A DNA stretch of 45,131 nucleotides. Origin: Silene noctiflora. Its lineage: Eukaryota > Streptophyta > Magnoliopsida > Caryophyllales > Caryophyllaceae. The stretch is taken from assembly GCA_009801015.1 (NCBI GenBank), contig VHZZ01000337.1:121271-166401 (forward strand), in the 5' to 3' direction. The position numbers were made by a program, and so were the translations under genes. A model generated the notes under the pieces. It saw only the letters and a list, made by a program, of their open reading frames with translations, was not told where the DNA came from and made no database searches. How positions within the stretch are numbered: position 1 is the first letter of the stretch; each line of letters starts with the position of its first letter. This document shows positions 1-10,893 of the stretch, in pieces.

Positions 1-44
1 TTACATATTCATTATTTGAAATTTCAAATTTCAAACAGTTATCT

Positions 45-1432
45 TATTCGATTTAAGCCCGAAATAACAAGTACTCCCTCTTATCCACTATATTCTCCCC
101 CTTTCTTTTTTTTGCACAATAAATAAAAAATAAATTTGGACTAGACGAAACACACTACCCCACATGCAACTAAATTTGGACCACACAAATAAACACAAAT
201 ATGTAAATAGGGAGAAAAACATGAATAATCCGAAAAATGAAATGATGAAGTATATGATGGATCACAAATTCCCATTTGTGACGAACTCAAATGTGACTAT
301 TTTAATGAGAAAATGTGACCATTATTTGATACGTAATATTTTATGAGTGATTACTTTTTATCTTAATGTGGTCACATTTGAGGTCGTCACAAGAGAGACC
401 AACTGATAATGGATATGAGGGAGTATTAATCAATTTTTCATGTTATCCAAGTTTCGGCCGAGGTTGATTTACCGAGTATTAACACCCTCAAATGTCTTCC
501 GTTGCTCCTTAAAATTTGTGTGGTTTCTTTATATGACTCGAGGAACCGTTCTTGTGGTTTTCGGACATTTTTGTTCCGGGACCCTAAAATCTCGAAAATC
601 GTATATTATTCACTTCAATTTGAGCTTTTCGTGAGGTAGTACCGGATCACTTTTATTTTTCTCCCAATTTTTCTACCACGTGCCATGGGTCGCTTTAGGA
701 GTTACCGTATCCGATTTCAACCCGAAATAACATGTATTAATCAATTTTTCATGTTACCTGACATTCGGCCGAGACTGGTTTATTGCTTATCGGCACCCTC
801 AAATTTCCTTTGTTGCTATTCAGACTTTGTGTAGATACTTTATTTGACCCGATGAACCGTCCGTGTGATCTCTGGACATTTTTTTCCGAGATCCTGAAAT
901 CCCGAAAACTGTATATTAATCACTTCAATTTGAACCGTTTTGGAGGTCGTACTTGACCACATTTTTTTTTCTCCCGATTTTTTCACCCAGTGTCCGGGGT
1001 CGCATTAGGAGTTACCGTATTCGATTTCTGTCTGAAATAACAAGTATTAATCAATTTTTCACGCAATCTGAATTTCTGTCGATATTGGTCTATCACATAG
1101 GTACTCTCAAATGTCTTTCATTGCTCCTCAAACTTTGTTTGCCAGCTTTATCAGACCCAAGGAATGGTCTGTGTGATTTACGAACATTTTTGTTTCGGGA
1201 CCCTCAAACCCCGAAAACCGTGTATTATTTACTTCAATTTGAGCCGTTGAGGATGTTGTACCAGATCACGTTTATTTTCTCACGATTTCTAGCACGTGTC
1301 TGGGATTTCTTCAGGATTTATCGTATTTGATTTCAATCCGAAATAACAAGTATTAATCAAATTTCATGTTTTTCGACATTTCCAAAAAATCAGGTCATGT
1401 CGAGTTTATGTTCGTGTTCATAGCACCCGGAA
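45..1432 (+). repeat. Satellite array A, ~311-bp unit (diverged)
   Basis: Tandem, diverged copies of a roughly 311-bp unit. The landmark GGAGTTACCGTAT recurs near 697 and 1008, and a decayed copy lies near 1310. Other landmarks repeat in the same order: CGAAATAACAAGTATTAATC, CGGCACCCTCAAAT, and ATCCCGAAAAC followed by CACTTCAATTTGA. The same landmarks in the same order appear in the array at 27448-30345, so both belong to one satellite family. The first unit is split by a MITE at 74-423. Open frames here (for example 953-1330) are not conserved between units and are not genes. Confidence 0.85.
74..423. mobile_element. Stowaway-like MITE inside satellite array A
   Basis: Terminal inverted repeats CTCCCTCTTATCCACTAT (left) and the complement of ATAATGGATATGAGGGAG (right), flanked on both sides by TA (72-73 and 424-425), the usual Stowaway/Tc1-mariner target duplication. 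Removing it rejoins the satellite sequence AATAACAAGTA / TTAATCAATTTTTC, which occurs uninterrupted in the neighbouring units. It is 350 bp and has no coding capacity. Confidence 0.75.
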
Positions 1433-1807
1433 ATCCTTTACATTCCCTTCCACCCATATCCAACGTAAATGAATCTCAATTGTGTTGATCCAATCACATA
1501 ATGAATCATCAAATCAAATCCCTTAATTTCGTATCCGATTCGTGTCGTCGATTTATGTAATTCTTGTCCGCTCACAAAAATATAGACGGTCCAATCATGA
1601 GCCCATATACAAAAGTACTGTATACAATACATAAGCCTGTTAGGCAAGATGAGTGAAACTATGGTGTTGTCGTGGCTCTCCCAGAATACATTCATCTTCA
1701 TTCTTCAGTGCGTATACTTTAATTTTTATTGCAAAAATAGGAGTTTTATATTTTAAAAATTATTATTTTCCCATATATTTTTGAAGGTAATTTTTTAATT
1801 TAAGAAA

Positions 1808-4282
1808 ATGGGTAGCACAGAACCAAGCATCGATGAATTATTCCCAGAAAAGAAAAGGATCAGGAACCCTTTAGTACCTCTTGGTAAATTTCCTAACTTT
1901 GATCTTGGTTTTTTAATTTGATTTATTTTCTTCATTTTTGTATGTTTTTGTATTATTTAATTGTGTAAGTTTGTTGTATGAGTTTAAAGTTTGTAGCTTT
2001 TATGATGATTGTTGTTTATTTGATGAATTAATTATGAATTTATAGGCATTGGGGAAATAATGTTGATGATGAATGAATGAATGAATGAATGATGTTTATT
2101 TGATGAGAATTAGGATGAGGAAATAGGGTTTAGGTTTTGGATCTTGGTGGGGAGATGAGTTTGCTTGATGGATTTGTTAGATTAGGGTGGATGTAGGGAT
2201 GATCGAATCAAAGTTGCTAGCTTTGTAACGATTCGAGTCGTCTTGCTACTCACTCCGTCCCAATTATTTGTGAGCGTGTTTTAATCAAGGGTAAACAAAT
2301 GCTGAGAGTCTGAGAGGGGAGAGTATTAATTGTTCAGTTTTTATCCAAGGGGAAATTGCAGTGTTAGGTAGGGATTATGTTGAATCTGTAATACTCTTCG
2401 CGGAAATTGGGTTTTAGCTTTTAGGGGAGAAATGTTACTAGGGTAAACACGGCCAAAGTGCCAATTATTGATGTGGGAAACTGGTGTAGATATTGGAAGA
2501 TTAGGGCACAGATCAAATGATTTGACATCCGAAAATGATATCGTCATTTTTTAAACAACAACAACAATATTATTCAACGGCCTCATTGGCTCTCGGTTGT
2601 ATGGTTTTGTAAGAACGCAACCTTACGCATGTGGTAAGAAACACTAACAGTCTTTTTGGATAACAATTGAGGTGGGAAGAGGGGAGGGGGATGGAAGGAA
2701 GGGACGATGGAAGGGGAGGGAAGGCGGAAACACTGTTACTAATGGCTGTAGGAAACTGGTGTAGTTTGGAAGAGTAAGGCAGGAACCAGATGATATGACA
2801 CTCGAAGATAATCTCATCAGTTTTGTTGTCAACTTCCACTATTTTAATGGCGGGGTTTGGAAGAACGTGACCGTACCCCTTTGTTCAATGTACAAATGGG
2901 CTGTCTCCTGATGACCCACAATGAAATATTGTCGACACTATTATTTTACTATACAAGAAGCATAAAGAGCTAATGACTGAATTTTGCCTTTGCAATCATC
3001 CATAGCATATATATTCCTTTCTTCAGAGTCAAAGAACAAAGAGCCTTTGGCTTCATTAGAAATAGAAATTATCAGCTTCCTAAACAATGTGGTGAATTTA
3101 ATGAATGAATTTTGCCTTCGCAATCATCCATAGCTTATATATTCAACCCACGAAGCTTTCTTCAGGATGGCATAGTTTTTAAGATGTTCCTTGTGATTTT
3201 GATCTGTATATCTGTGCAATTTGAATTTCACTGCGGCCTCTACCCATTGAAGAGGGGTGGGGGGTGGGGGGGTTAAAGTTCTAAATTATGAGATATATTG
3301 TGGTTCATGAACACGCTGTCTAGACTATGCCAGGGAAGGTACTAGAGTAACAGGAACTAACTGCTGATACGGCTGGGGCTATGTAACTTTGACTCTTTTG
3401 GAAAATTGTGTCCAGTATGACGCTCAAAGATGTGCGTGGAATGTGTTACTACCCCGACACTTCTGTAGCACTAAAACGAAAGACCTTCATGACAAAAGTA
3501 GAAGATATTATGGACAATGCGTTTAATATGATATTTAATGTTTTTTTGTGTTATTTCTAAAACATATTTTCACTTAAATAATCTAAATACTTCAATCTCA
3601 CTTAAAATACTCTAAATATTTCAATTTTATAACAATAATTTTGTTTTAAAGACGTGTTCCAGCATCTGTATCCTGATTTTAGGACATGGTCTGTCTAAAA
3701 AACTGTCGTGCAAATTGACTCTCAGATTTGTACTAGTGTACAAACTCACGCAGTCATGCTAGTATCCTAGTAGCATGACTCTGAACTCTGAAGTGGCGTA
3801 TGGGTTGTATAAGCAGAATTGCATCAGTCCTTTGCATCATATCTTCTGCTTCTTGAACTAATGAAGATAGGTATCCATGTAAGTACTTATAAACAGCATT
3901 CTATAGTCTATTATAATGGATGATGCATGATGTTCTATCAATGACATGGAAGATGATTCCGAGTTCTCTATAGGACCCCGGTCTTTGTTTTGATAGGAGC
4001 TATGAGGAGAGAGATCAATTCTAGCTTGTTGAATGCTATTTTTATATTTGCACATTTGCGCTTGTAAGTATCATAACTGGTGTTGGACTTTCAGGCGCTC
4101 TAATGACAGCTGGAGTTCTGACAGCAGGCTTGATAAGCTTTAAGCATGGTAACGCACAACTAGGACAGAAGCTCATGAGAGCTCGAGTGGTGGCGCAAGG
4201 CGCTACCGTAGCACTCATGGTCGGCACAGCTACCTACTATGGAGAAAGCTTCCCCAAGTTTCCCAAGTTCCCTGGCGTTTGA
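1808..4282 (+). CDS. HIG1-domain mitochondrial protein (RCF1/HIGD-like), 2 exons
   Basis: The predicted product is a small inner-mitochondrial-membrane protein of the hypoxia-induced gene 1 family, whose members help assemble or stabilise cytochrome oxidase and respiratory supercomplexes. Exons 1808-1883 and 4095-4282 join in phase 1 (donor GTAAAT, acceptor TTTCAG) to give 87 aa. The N-terminus is short and polar. Residues about 20-75 form the HIG1 domain with two hydrophobic helices. Between the helices lies GNAQLGQKLMRARVVAQ, which fits the family's Q-x3-R-x-R-x3-Q signature exactly. The C-terminus ends in repeated FPK. The start is the first ATG and the domain is complete. The 2211-bp intron is full of repeats. 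Family assignment is firm; the exact ortholog and its role in respiration are inference. Confidence 0.88.
2249..2323. mobile_element. Degenerate short Stowaway-like MITE in the HIG1 intron
   Basis: Starts CTCACTCCGTCCCAATTATT and ends in the inverted GAGAGTCTGAGAGGGGAG, flanked by TA at 2247-2248 and 2324-2325. About 75 bp, so an internally deleted relic. Confidence 0.5.
2440..3145. repeat. Local duplications and SINE-like tail in the HIG1 intron
   Basis: A segment beginning GGAAACTGGTGTAG occurs near 2477 and again near 2752, each followed by a similar stretch with GATATGACA/GATTTGACA. A second pair, TTTTGCCTT(T/C)GCAATCATCC, recurs at about 2980 and 3109 (period ~128 bp). Between the first pair, ACAACAACAACAAT plus GGCCTCATTGGCTCTC resembles the reverse complement of a plant SINE 3' end. 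The stretch is intronic, with no exon visible. Confidence 0.5.
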
Positions 4283-5180
4283 GATTCACAAGACGCTGTC
4301 TGACTGTCTCCCAGATGACGTTATTTCGTTTAGTTTAGGTTCAGAGGGTAATTGAGTATACCCCCTCAATCGTACTTATATTTACCCTTACAGTTATTTT
4401 TTCCGAGTATAATAGTTTTAAATTTTTTAGAACATCATGTAAAGATATTTTTCTTGATGTGAAACGTGCATATTTGACGGAAAATAAGCTTGTAAATTGC
4501 TGAAAAGTTTACAGCAACTGTGATATAGACATTCATTTGGATTTTGCTGCTTCCTTTTTCTTCCCTGCCAGCTACCGAAAATATGGGCTGTTGGAGAAAT
4601 TAAAATCAGACCTAAACCCAGCTAATTCGACTCCAGATTGGTTTGATCATTTCAAAACAACCAATACATACTGTCTCGATACTTTTATACACGTAATTAC
4701 TTAACCGCATCACTAGCATGTAATTTCCCGATTTCCATAACTAGCTAGAGAGCATATGAATTAAAACAACATCCTAATACAAGAAAAACACTCGACTTAT
4801 AAGTAGTATGTATTTCAATCGATTCAGACATTGTTTATGATCATTATAAATAGCAAGGAGATTACCAGAGGATCAAGCAAGAGCTGAGAGACATACAATT
4901 GATAAAGAGACCCTCGGAACTTTTATCGCTTAAGTTACTACATAACAATTCGGAACAAGTTAATTATTCCATTGTTTTTTTACTCATTTTCGGTATACAA
5001 CATACTAGCAAAATTAATCAAATATAACTCAGAAATCGAATATATATATAGGGTGTTTCCCTTTTATGTGATAATATAAATCGTCGAAGTATACATTTTC
5101 TTAAGAGAACTAACAATCTCACTTAACTACTCAAAGTTTAATTAATTTGTTAAAAATTTAGAGTAAAGTTAAGAGTTAAA
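4283..5180 (+). promoter_or_regulatory. 3' flank of the HIG1 gene and GLP1 promoter
   Basis: No gene is visible. A TATA-box run, TATATATATA, at 5041-5050 lies 131 bp before the GLP1 ATG and is followed by GGGTGTTTCCC. The GLP2 promoter has the matching arrangement (TATATAGGCAGTTTCC, 6752-6767). The block from about 4765 to 4920 (CCTAATACAAGAAAAACACT, then GACATTGTTTATGATCA) recurs before GLP2 at 6563-6690, so promoter and gene were duplicated together. Confidence 0.65.
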
Positions 5181-6119
5181 ATGAAGATGCTGAATATTTT
5201 TACTGCTTATTGCATGGTTTTTACTATGATCATGTCATTTTACTCTGTCTATGCTCCTGATCCTCCTCCTCTTCAAGATTTCTGTGTTGCTGTCAATGAC
5301 ACCGATTTTCATGGTATATTTCTACTTTTCTTGCCGTTCTAATTCCCTTCAGTAAGCATCATAGCAGTAACGGAACTGGGAGGCTCACGAGCGCTTGCCT
5401 CCTCTGGACAGCGAAAATTTTGGAAGTTTAAGTTAAAACTCGATTTTTTTCTTCTTCTATAATTTAATATGATGAAGCGCCATCTGATAATGCCAAATTT
5501 TAATGAGTATACGACGGATTATATTTTAATATGATATTTTTATGCAGTAACGATCAATGGAAACTTCTGCAAGAACCCAAATGACGTGACATCAGCCGAT
5601 TTTCTATTCCAAGGGTACGACGAACCAGGCGACACAAATAACCGATTTGGAACAGAAGCGGTAATGACAAATGTGTTCAGGTTTCCTGCCTTGAACACGC
5701 TCGGGATATCAATGGGTAGGGTTGACTACGCCCCAGGCGGGGTGAACCCGCTTCACTTCCATCCCCGGGCTTCAGAAATGTTAACAGTTTTACAGGGTAC
5801 CCTGTACGCAGGTTTCGTATCAGGCAATTTACCAGCCGAAATTAACAGATTATACTCATCTGTACTTCATGAAGGTGACATTTTTGTGTTCCCTCAAGCA
5901 CTTATCCATTTCCAGATTAACATTGGTAAGAAACCTGCTGTTGCAAATGCTGCGTTCAGCAGCCAGAACCCTGGTCGAGTTGATGTTAATCGGGCTGTTT
6001 TCGGCTCAATTCCGCTGATTCCTGATGTTGTTCTTACCGGGACGTTTCAGGTTAATGAAACTATTATTGAGGCTCTTAGAGCTCAGTTCCTTTCAGATGA
6101 CGAACTGACGACTAATTGA
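5181..6119 (+). CDS. Germin-like protein 1 (intact, 234 aa, 2 exons)
   Basis: A secreted cupin of the germin-like family; such proteins form manganese-binding oligomers in the cell wall, and some have superoxide dismutase or oxalate oxidase activity. Exons 5181-5313 and 5548-6119 join in phase 1 at the one intron shared by all GLP copies here. Residues 1-25 are a signal peptide ending VYA. The mature chain starts PDPPPLQDFC. Cys35 and Cys52 would form the usual disulfide. Germin box 2 is GGVNPLHFHPRASEM (metal ligands His114, His116, Glu121) and box 3 is GDIFVFPQALIHFQ (His165). All four ligands are present. Sequons include Asn39-Asp-Thr and Asn-Glu-Thr near the C-terminus. The enzymatic activity cannot be read from the sequence. 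First of four tandem copies, closest to GLP2. Confidence 0.93.
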
Positions 6120-6847
6120 TTTATGTACTCGTAAGTCATAATCATACTCGTCTTGATACCGAGATTAAGGCCAGATATTATACTAAGACAATTATTGTAG
6201 CATATAATCGAGCTTGGTTAGCATGCACTAGGCTAATAGCTCGTGACTCGTATTTCAATAATGTAATATAGAGTCTGATTACGCGAATATCGACTGGACA
6301 ACTTCCAGTGTAGACGAACCTGGTTAACGGTAATGTATCATTTCTTCCCGTCTTACTAAAAACGCCATCTGATTCAGAGCAAGTAGAATCTAAGCTCTCC
6401 CGCCTAGCCGAATTAGCTCAAGCTCAACTGGCTTATCCATCTCGGCTTGAACATTTGCATTCGAAACAAACGGGACCGTACCATTTACTCATTCACTAAT
6501 GATACCTGAAACTCAGGGCAAAACAATAGAGCAATTAGTAAGAGATCAGAGAAATGCAACTAACAACCTAATACAAGAAAAAAACACTCATAAATACTTA
6601 AATAGTACCTAATTCAACTGAAATGGACATTGTTTATAATCAATGTAATAAATAACAGAGAAATGGACGGACAGACCTCGAAACATCAAAGTAAAAACGA
6701 TTTTATTTTTTCGGATAAAATCCATGAGATAAACTGTAATTATAAACATTATATATAGGCAGTTTCCTATGCATTTTCTTAAACATAATCTAAGTGTCTA
6801 TCACATTAAACTTAATTAGTCAAAGTATTAAGAATTACTGTTTAAAA
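6120..6847 (+). promoter_or_regulatory. GLP1-GLP2 spacer with GLP2 promoter
   Basis: No gene. The TATA-like TATATA (6752-6757) lies about 95 bp before the GLP2 start. Homology to the GLP1 upstream block covers at least 6563-6690 (CCTAATACAAGAAAAAAACA; GACATTGTTTATAATCA). Confidence 0.6.
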
Positions 6848-7644
6848 ATGATGAATATTATTAATACTTATTTTATTGCCTTAATTATGATTATGTCATT
6901 TAACCTGGTTTATGCTGCTGATCCTAATCCTCTTCAAGACTTCTGTATTGCTGTCAATGAAACCCATTTACGCGGTATCGATCTTTCTACCTTTAATTCT
7001 CCCCTTTAATGCTAAGTTTCAGTATCACCATATTCGCGTAGCACATTATTACTATACTAATACGATATTCTTATGCAGTTGCAGTCAATGGATTCTTCTG
7101 CAAGCGACAAAGAGACGTGAAATCGACTGATTTTCTATTCCAAGGGTACAACACACAGCTTGACACAAATAATCCATACGGAGCAGCGTCGCGAATGATA
7201 AATGTCTTACTTTTTCCTGCCGTGAACACATTGGGGATCGCACTGGGCCGGATTGATTTCGCCCCAGGTGGGGTGAACCCGATCCATTACCATCCCCGGT
7301 CTTCAGAAATGTTCACAGTGTTACAAGGTACCCTGTTTGCAGGGTTTGTAACAAGTAATTTACCAGGCGAAAACGAAATTAACAGGCTTTATTCAGCTGT
7401 ACTTAATGAAGGCGACATTTTCGTGTTTCCTCAAGGACTTCCACATTTCCAGCTTAACATTGGTAACAGACCTGCTGTTGCAAATGCTGCATTCGGCAGC
7501 CAGAACCCTGGACGAGTCGATATTAATCGGGCTGTATTTGGGTCGACTCCGATGATTCCTGACCCTGTTCTTCTTAGGACTTTTCAGATTGATAGGAATG
7601 TCCTTGAGGCTCTTAGGGCTCAGTTCTCCAAATCTGATGATTAA
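6848..7644 (+). CDS. Germin-like protein 2 (intact, 230 aa, 2 exons)
   Basis: A secreted germin-like cupin and tandem paralog of GLP1. Exons 6848-6974 and 7079-7644 are separated by an intron of only 104 bp at the same codon as in GLP1. I chose the ATG at 6848 because translation from it gives a hydrophobic signal peptide ending VYA, matching GLP1 and GLP3. Mature start is about ADPNPLQDFC. Metal ligands are His112, His114 and Glu119 in GGVNPIHYHPRSSEM and His165 in GDIFVFPQGLPHFQ. Relative to GLP1, the loop after box 2 is two residues longer (GENEIN in place of AEIN). The intact frame, conserved ligands and a TATA box at 6752 suggest a live gene. The ATG at 6851 is an equally plausible start. 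Confidence 0.92.
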
Positions 7645-8174
7645 TTCGTATATTTACTCGTAGTAATAGTGGCGGATCTTGGAACAAAAAATTACGAAGA
7701 TTACAAGCCTTAGAATCTAAGATCCTCCATTATTAATAAAAGTGGTACTAAGTTGGATTAGATTGTAATATCTTTTGATTGGTAATGACTAATGAAGGAA
7801 CGGAGAGTTCTTAATTTTAATTCGGAATACGTTTAATTAGTTACAGATGTTAGCTAGATTAGTTAAAAAAGTTACTAAACTTTCATGACGTACATTTCAA
7901 ATGAGTCTCAACAACTTACTGTTGGTCCGTATGAGTTACAACGAAATGACTAAATTTATCGTTTGGAGGGAATGATTTGTCGGAATTTTTTTAATCGTTC
8001 AACATATATTTAATTCCTTAACACGAAATAAATTAAGATGGGAAGATTCATTTACTCGGTTCTCTGATTCTCGATTTCTCGTCTCTCTTAAGACACATAA
8101 ATGACGGATACTAATATCTAGAGACAACAATATAAGTAGTTGTTTGGTTGATGGTCCAAAAACACGTAAACTAT
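7645..8174. other. GLP2 3' flank, no gene seen
   Basis: AT-rich non-coding sequence. The minus-strand open frame at 7999-8295 matches no family I recognise and runs into transposon-like sequence. Confidence 0.5.
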
Positions 8175-8300
8175 CACTACTAAAAAACATGGGAATTGCA
8201 ACAGCTGAAACCGTTGCGTAAACTATCACTACTAAAAAAATGTGACAGCTACACCGTAGCAAAAATAAAGGCAACGGGGTGCAACCCGAGATCAATGTGT
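8175..8300 (+). mobile_element. Doubled CACTA-like transposon end (fragment)
   Basis: GTAAACTATCACTACTAAAA occurs twice, with CACTAC at 8175 and 8227 (52-bp period). Each is followed by sequence rich in GCAAC/CCGTTGC/GTAGC motifs such as CAACGGGGTGCAACCCG, the short subterminal motifs expected of plant CACTA (En/Spm-type) elements. I found no matching opposite terminus or transposase, so this looks like a truncated, duplicated left end. Confidence 0.4.
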
Positions 8301-9255
8301 TATCTGAGAATTCGTCCCTTGACTTTTAAAAAATTTAGTTACACGAGAACTTCCCATGAAGAAATTTCAAGGGAAGCAGTAGTTTTCATTACTTGTCTTT
8401 GTCGGAGACGTGCTATAAAAGTACAGAGGACAGTATTGACGTAGTTTAAGAGGAGGTTATCTTCCAAATTGATAGGAAAAAACACTTATCATCAGACTCT
8501 TACCATGTTAGCAAGGTTTCTGTAGTAGTTTGGTTTAAATTTGCAGCGGTCAGAGAGCACTCGAACAAGAAATGTAGCCGTAATGTGGATCACTTTTGTA
8601 GCCAAGGTCGCATGGCTCGACTCTCGAGCGACTACTAATTTTGACCTTTTATCATTTCTTTGAATTGAAGGCACGACGAGACAATTACAACAACTAAGAG
8701 GACTAAATGAAAGGAGGCTCATCAGCTCATCACCCAGTTCGATGATTTTATTATCCACCATTCAAAAAAAGACGTTTTTCTGTTTCAGTTTGGTCTGTTT
8801 GTAATTTTAGCTCGGTTAATTGAATCTCACCTAGTCTAGAAGTCCTGCAGCGTAGACTCTTTGCATTGTAGCTAGTTATATGTAATCGAACTTTATGTAA
8901 TCTCGTTTTATTTTATTTATAAAAGTTCGTTATTGTCAAAAAAAAGAGATGATTCCGTTTAGGATCGGGCACTTATGCCACTAACTACTACGGAGTACTA
9001 AATTGTAATAAATGATGGTGTATAAAATTGGTACGTATTACACATTTGATCGATGAGAAAAATCAAATGCATGACAACTTAACAAACTAATCTTAGAAAT
9101 TAGTAGTTGAAAATATTGATAGCAAATTTGATTGAATTAAACATCTTTCAATTAGCTAAAAAAAACAAGGATATTGATCGATTAACTACCAAAAAATAAA
9201 AACAACTACATTTAACAAATCGATCGCCTGATTCCGTAACCTAACAATATACTTC

Positions 9256-9257
<2 letters not shown>
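8301..9257. other. Intergenic; contains the upstream block shared by GLP3 and GLP4
   Basis: No gene. From about 8950 to 9257 the sequence (GATGATTCCGTTTAG..., AAAAAACAAGGATATTGATC, CTAACAATATACTTCG) matches 13205-13470 before the GLP4 pseudogene, showing that the two were duplicated with their upstream regions. The minus-strand frame 8492-8761 has no recognisable homology. Confidence 0.6.

Positions 9258-9314
<57 letters not shown>
9258..9314. repeat. (AT)n microsatellite
   Basis: Uninterrupted AT dinucleotide tract of about 57 bp just left of the hAT-like element. It is missing from the homologous position before GLP4 (about 13470). Confidence 0.95.
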
Positions 9315-9318
<4 letters not shown>

Positions 9319-9336
9319 GGTATTTATTTATAGACA

Positions 9337-9795
9337 CAGTGGCGGACCCAGGAATTTAGTGTTAGGGGGGCATTAAAAATTTTTTTGACACGAATATTTA
9401 CGTGCGTCTAAGACAACATTTTTATATTTTGAAGTTTTTTTTCCTAAATTAGTTATTATATACAAGTAAAACAATGAAAAAATAATTAGTTCTATAGATA
9501 TCTTTTTTTACAAGATAATGTTTTCTCTAAAATACTTAAAATTCTAAATATATGTAAAAATAATACTCCTCTTTTGTAGAATATAATACACTTTAGTACT
9601 TAATTTAACAAAAAAATGCAAGCGGTTCATTGGTTTAAAATTTGGTAAGTCATCTAAAAGTCATGGGTTCGAATCATATATGAATCGAACCCCAATCTCC
9701 TAGATAAAACTCTTACACTTCTACCAACTATGCTTGTAAATATTTTTTTTCTGAAACTTCAAGAGGGGCACCTGCCCCCCTTGGGTCTGCCCCTG
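9337..9795. mobile_element. hAT-like non-autonomous element, copy 1 (459 bp)
   Basis: Left end CAGTGGCGGACCCAGG pairs with the complement of the right end CTTGGGTCTGCCCCTG. The flanking octamers TATAGACA (9329-9336) and TACAAACA (9796-9803) agree at 6 of 8 positions, as expected for an aged 8-bp hAT target duplication. No transposase. An internal segment (about 9618-9672) ends in CATGGGTTCGAATC, like a tRNA T-loop/B box; a similar segment sits in copy 2. It lies in the GLP3 promoter region and is absent from the GLP4 counterpart. Confidence 0.7.
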
Positions 9796-9966
9796 TACAA
9801 ACACCAAAATTTGGGAGATACGCTTTTTCACTAAGTTATTAAGATGCTACATTCTTATACCCCTTTATATGTTGTTGATTGTGACTCAAAATGACGGGTT
9901 TGAGTCTAAATTAGAACAACTCCGTACCAGTCAATCTAAGTGTTCATGGATTCCTCGTTACGTAAT

Positions 9967-9976
9967 TATATATATA
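9967..9976 (+). promoter_or_regulatory. GLP3 TATA box
   Basis: TATATATAAA followed by CACCCC, 112 bp before the GLP3 ATG. Spacing and composition resemble the GLP1 and GLP2 TATA boxes. Confidence 0.6.
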
Positions 9977-10087
9977 AACACCCCATTTTCCATTCATACC
10001 ATCAAAGTTGTAATAAGTTAGACTTAACATTTTTTTTTTTTAATTCAAGAACACCAAATTAATTAGCTATTTAATTTACTAACAATC

Positions 10088-10893
10088 ATGTTGAATATGA
10101 ATATTTGTTGCATGGCCCTTGCTATATGCATGACATTTTATATGGTCTATGCTCCTGATCCTCCTCCCCTTCAAGACTTCTGTGTGGGCATCAATGATCC
10201 CAATTTTCCTGGTATATATACTCGTATTACATGCTTCAAACCCCGTCTCAATTATTTGTTAACCTTTTTTATTCTTTACATTAGGGTTTCAGTTTTTGAC
10301 GTAAATTTTTCAATTTTTTTTGTCCTCGAAATATTTGTCATGCAGTAACGATAAACGGGTTGTTCTGCAAGAACCCGAGAGACGTGACTTCAAGCGATTT
10401 CCTATTCCAAGGCTTCAACACAGTTGGTAACACAGATAATCCATTCGGAAGTGCACCATCAATGGTGAACGCAACCCGATTTCCTGCACTTAACACACTC
10501 GGTATAGCCATGGGTCGGGTCGACTATGCTCCCGGTGGAGTAAACCCGCCTCATTTCCATCCTCGTGCTGCCGAAATGTTTACTGTATTACAGGGTACCC
10601 TGTTCGTTGGATTTATATCTAGCAATTTACCAAATGAAACTAATAGGTTATTTTCGACGATACTTAATAAAGGGGACATTTTCGTAATTCCGCAAAGTCT
10701 AATTCATTTTCAGCTTAATATTGGTAGTACGCATGCTGTTACAAATGCTGTTTTTGGGAGCCAAAATCCGGGTCGGATTGGGGTTGCGGAATCTGTTTTT
10801 GGGTCAAACCCGGATATACCGGATGACGTTCTTACGACGACGTTTCAGGTTAATGAAAGAGTGATTCAGGCTATAAGGTCTCAGTTCAATTAA
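10088..10893 (+). CDS. Germin-like protein 3 (intact, 223 aa, 2 exons)
   Basis: A secreted germin-like cupin. Exons 10088-10211 and 10346-10893 join in phase 1 at the intron position shared by the cluster. The signal peptide of about 22 residues ends MVYA, and the mature chain starts PDPPPLQDFC. Metal ligands His111, His113 and Glu118 lie in GGVNPPHFHPRAAEM, and His162 in GDIFVIPQSLIHFQ. The two cysteines of the N-terminal disulfide are present, with Asn-Ala-Thr and Asn-Glu-Thr sequons. The C-terminus stops about 10 residues earlier than GLP1, still within the family's normal range. It is closest to the GLP4 pseudogene. An hAT-like insertion and an (AT)n tract lie 300-830 bp upstream, so its regulation may differ from the other copies; that is inference. 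Confidence 0.92.

Noticed and set aside
953..1330. Open frame of 125 codons in satellite array A
   Set aside because: It crosses satellite monomer boundaries and neighbouring monomers do not keep the frame.
1438..1701. Minus-strand frame of 87 codons before the HIG1 gene
   Set aside because: No recognisable domain, and it lies where the HIG1 promoter should be.
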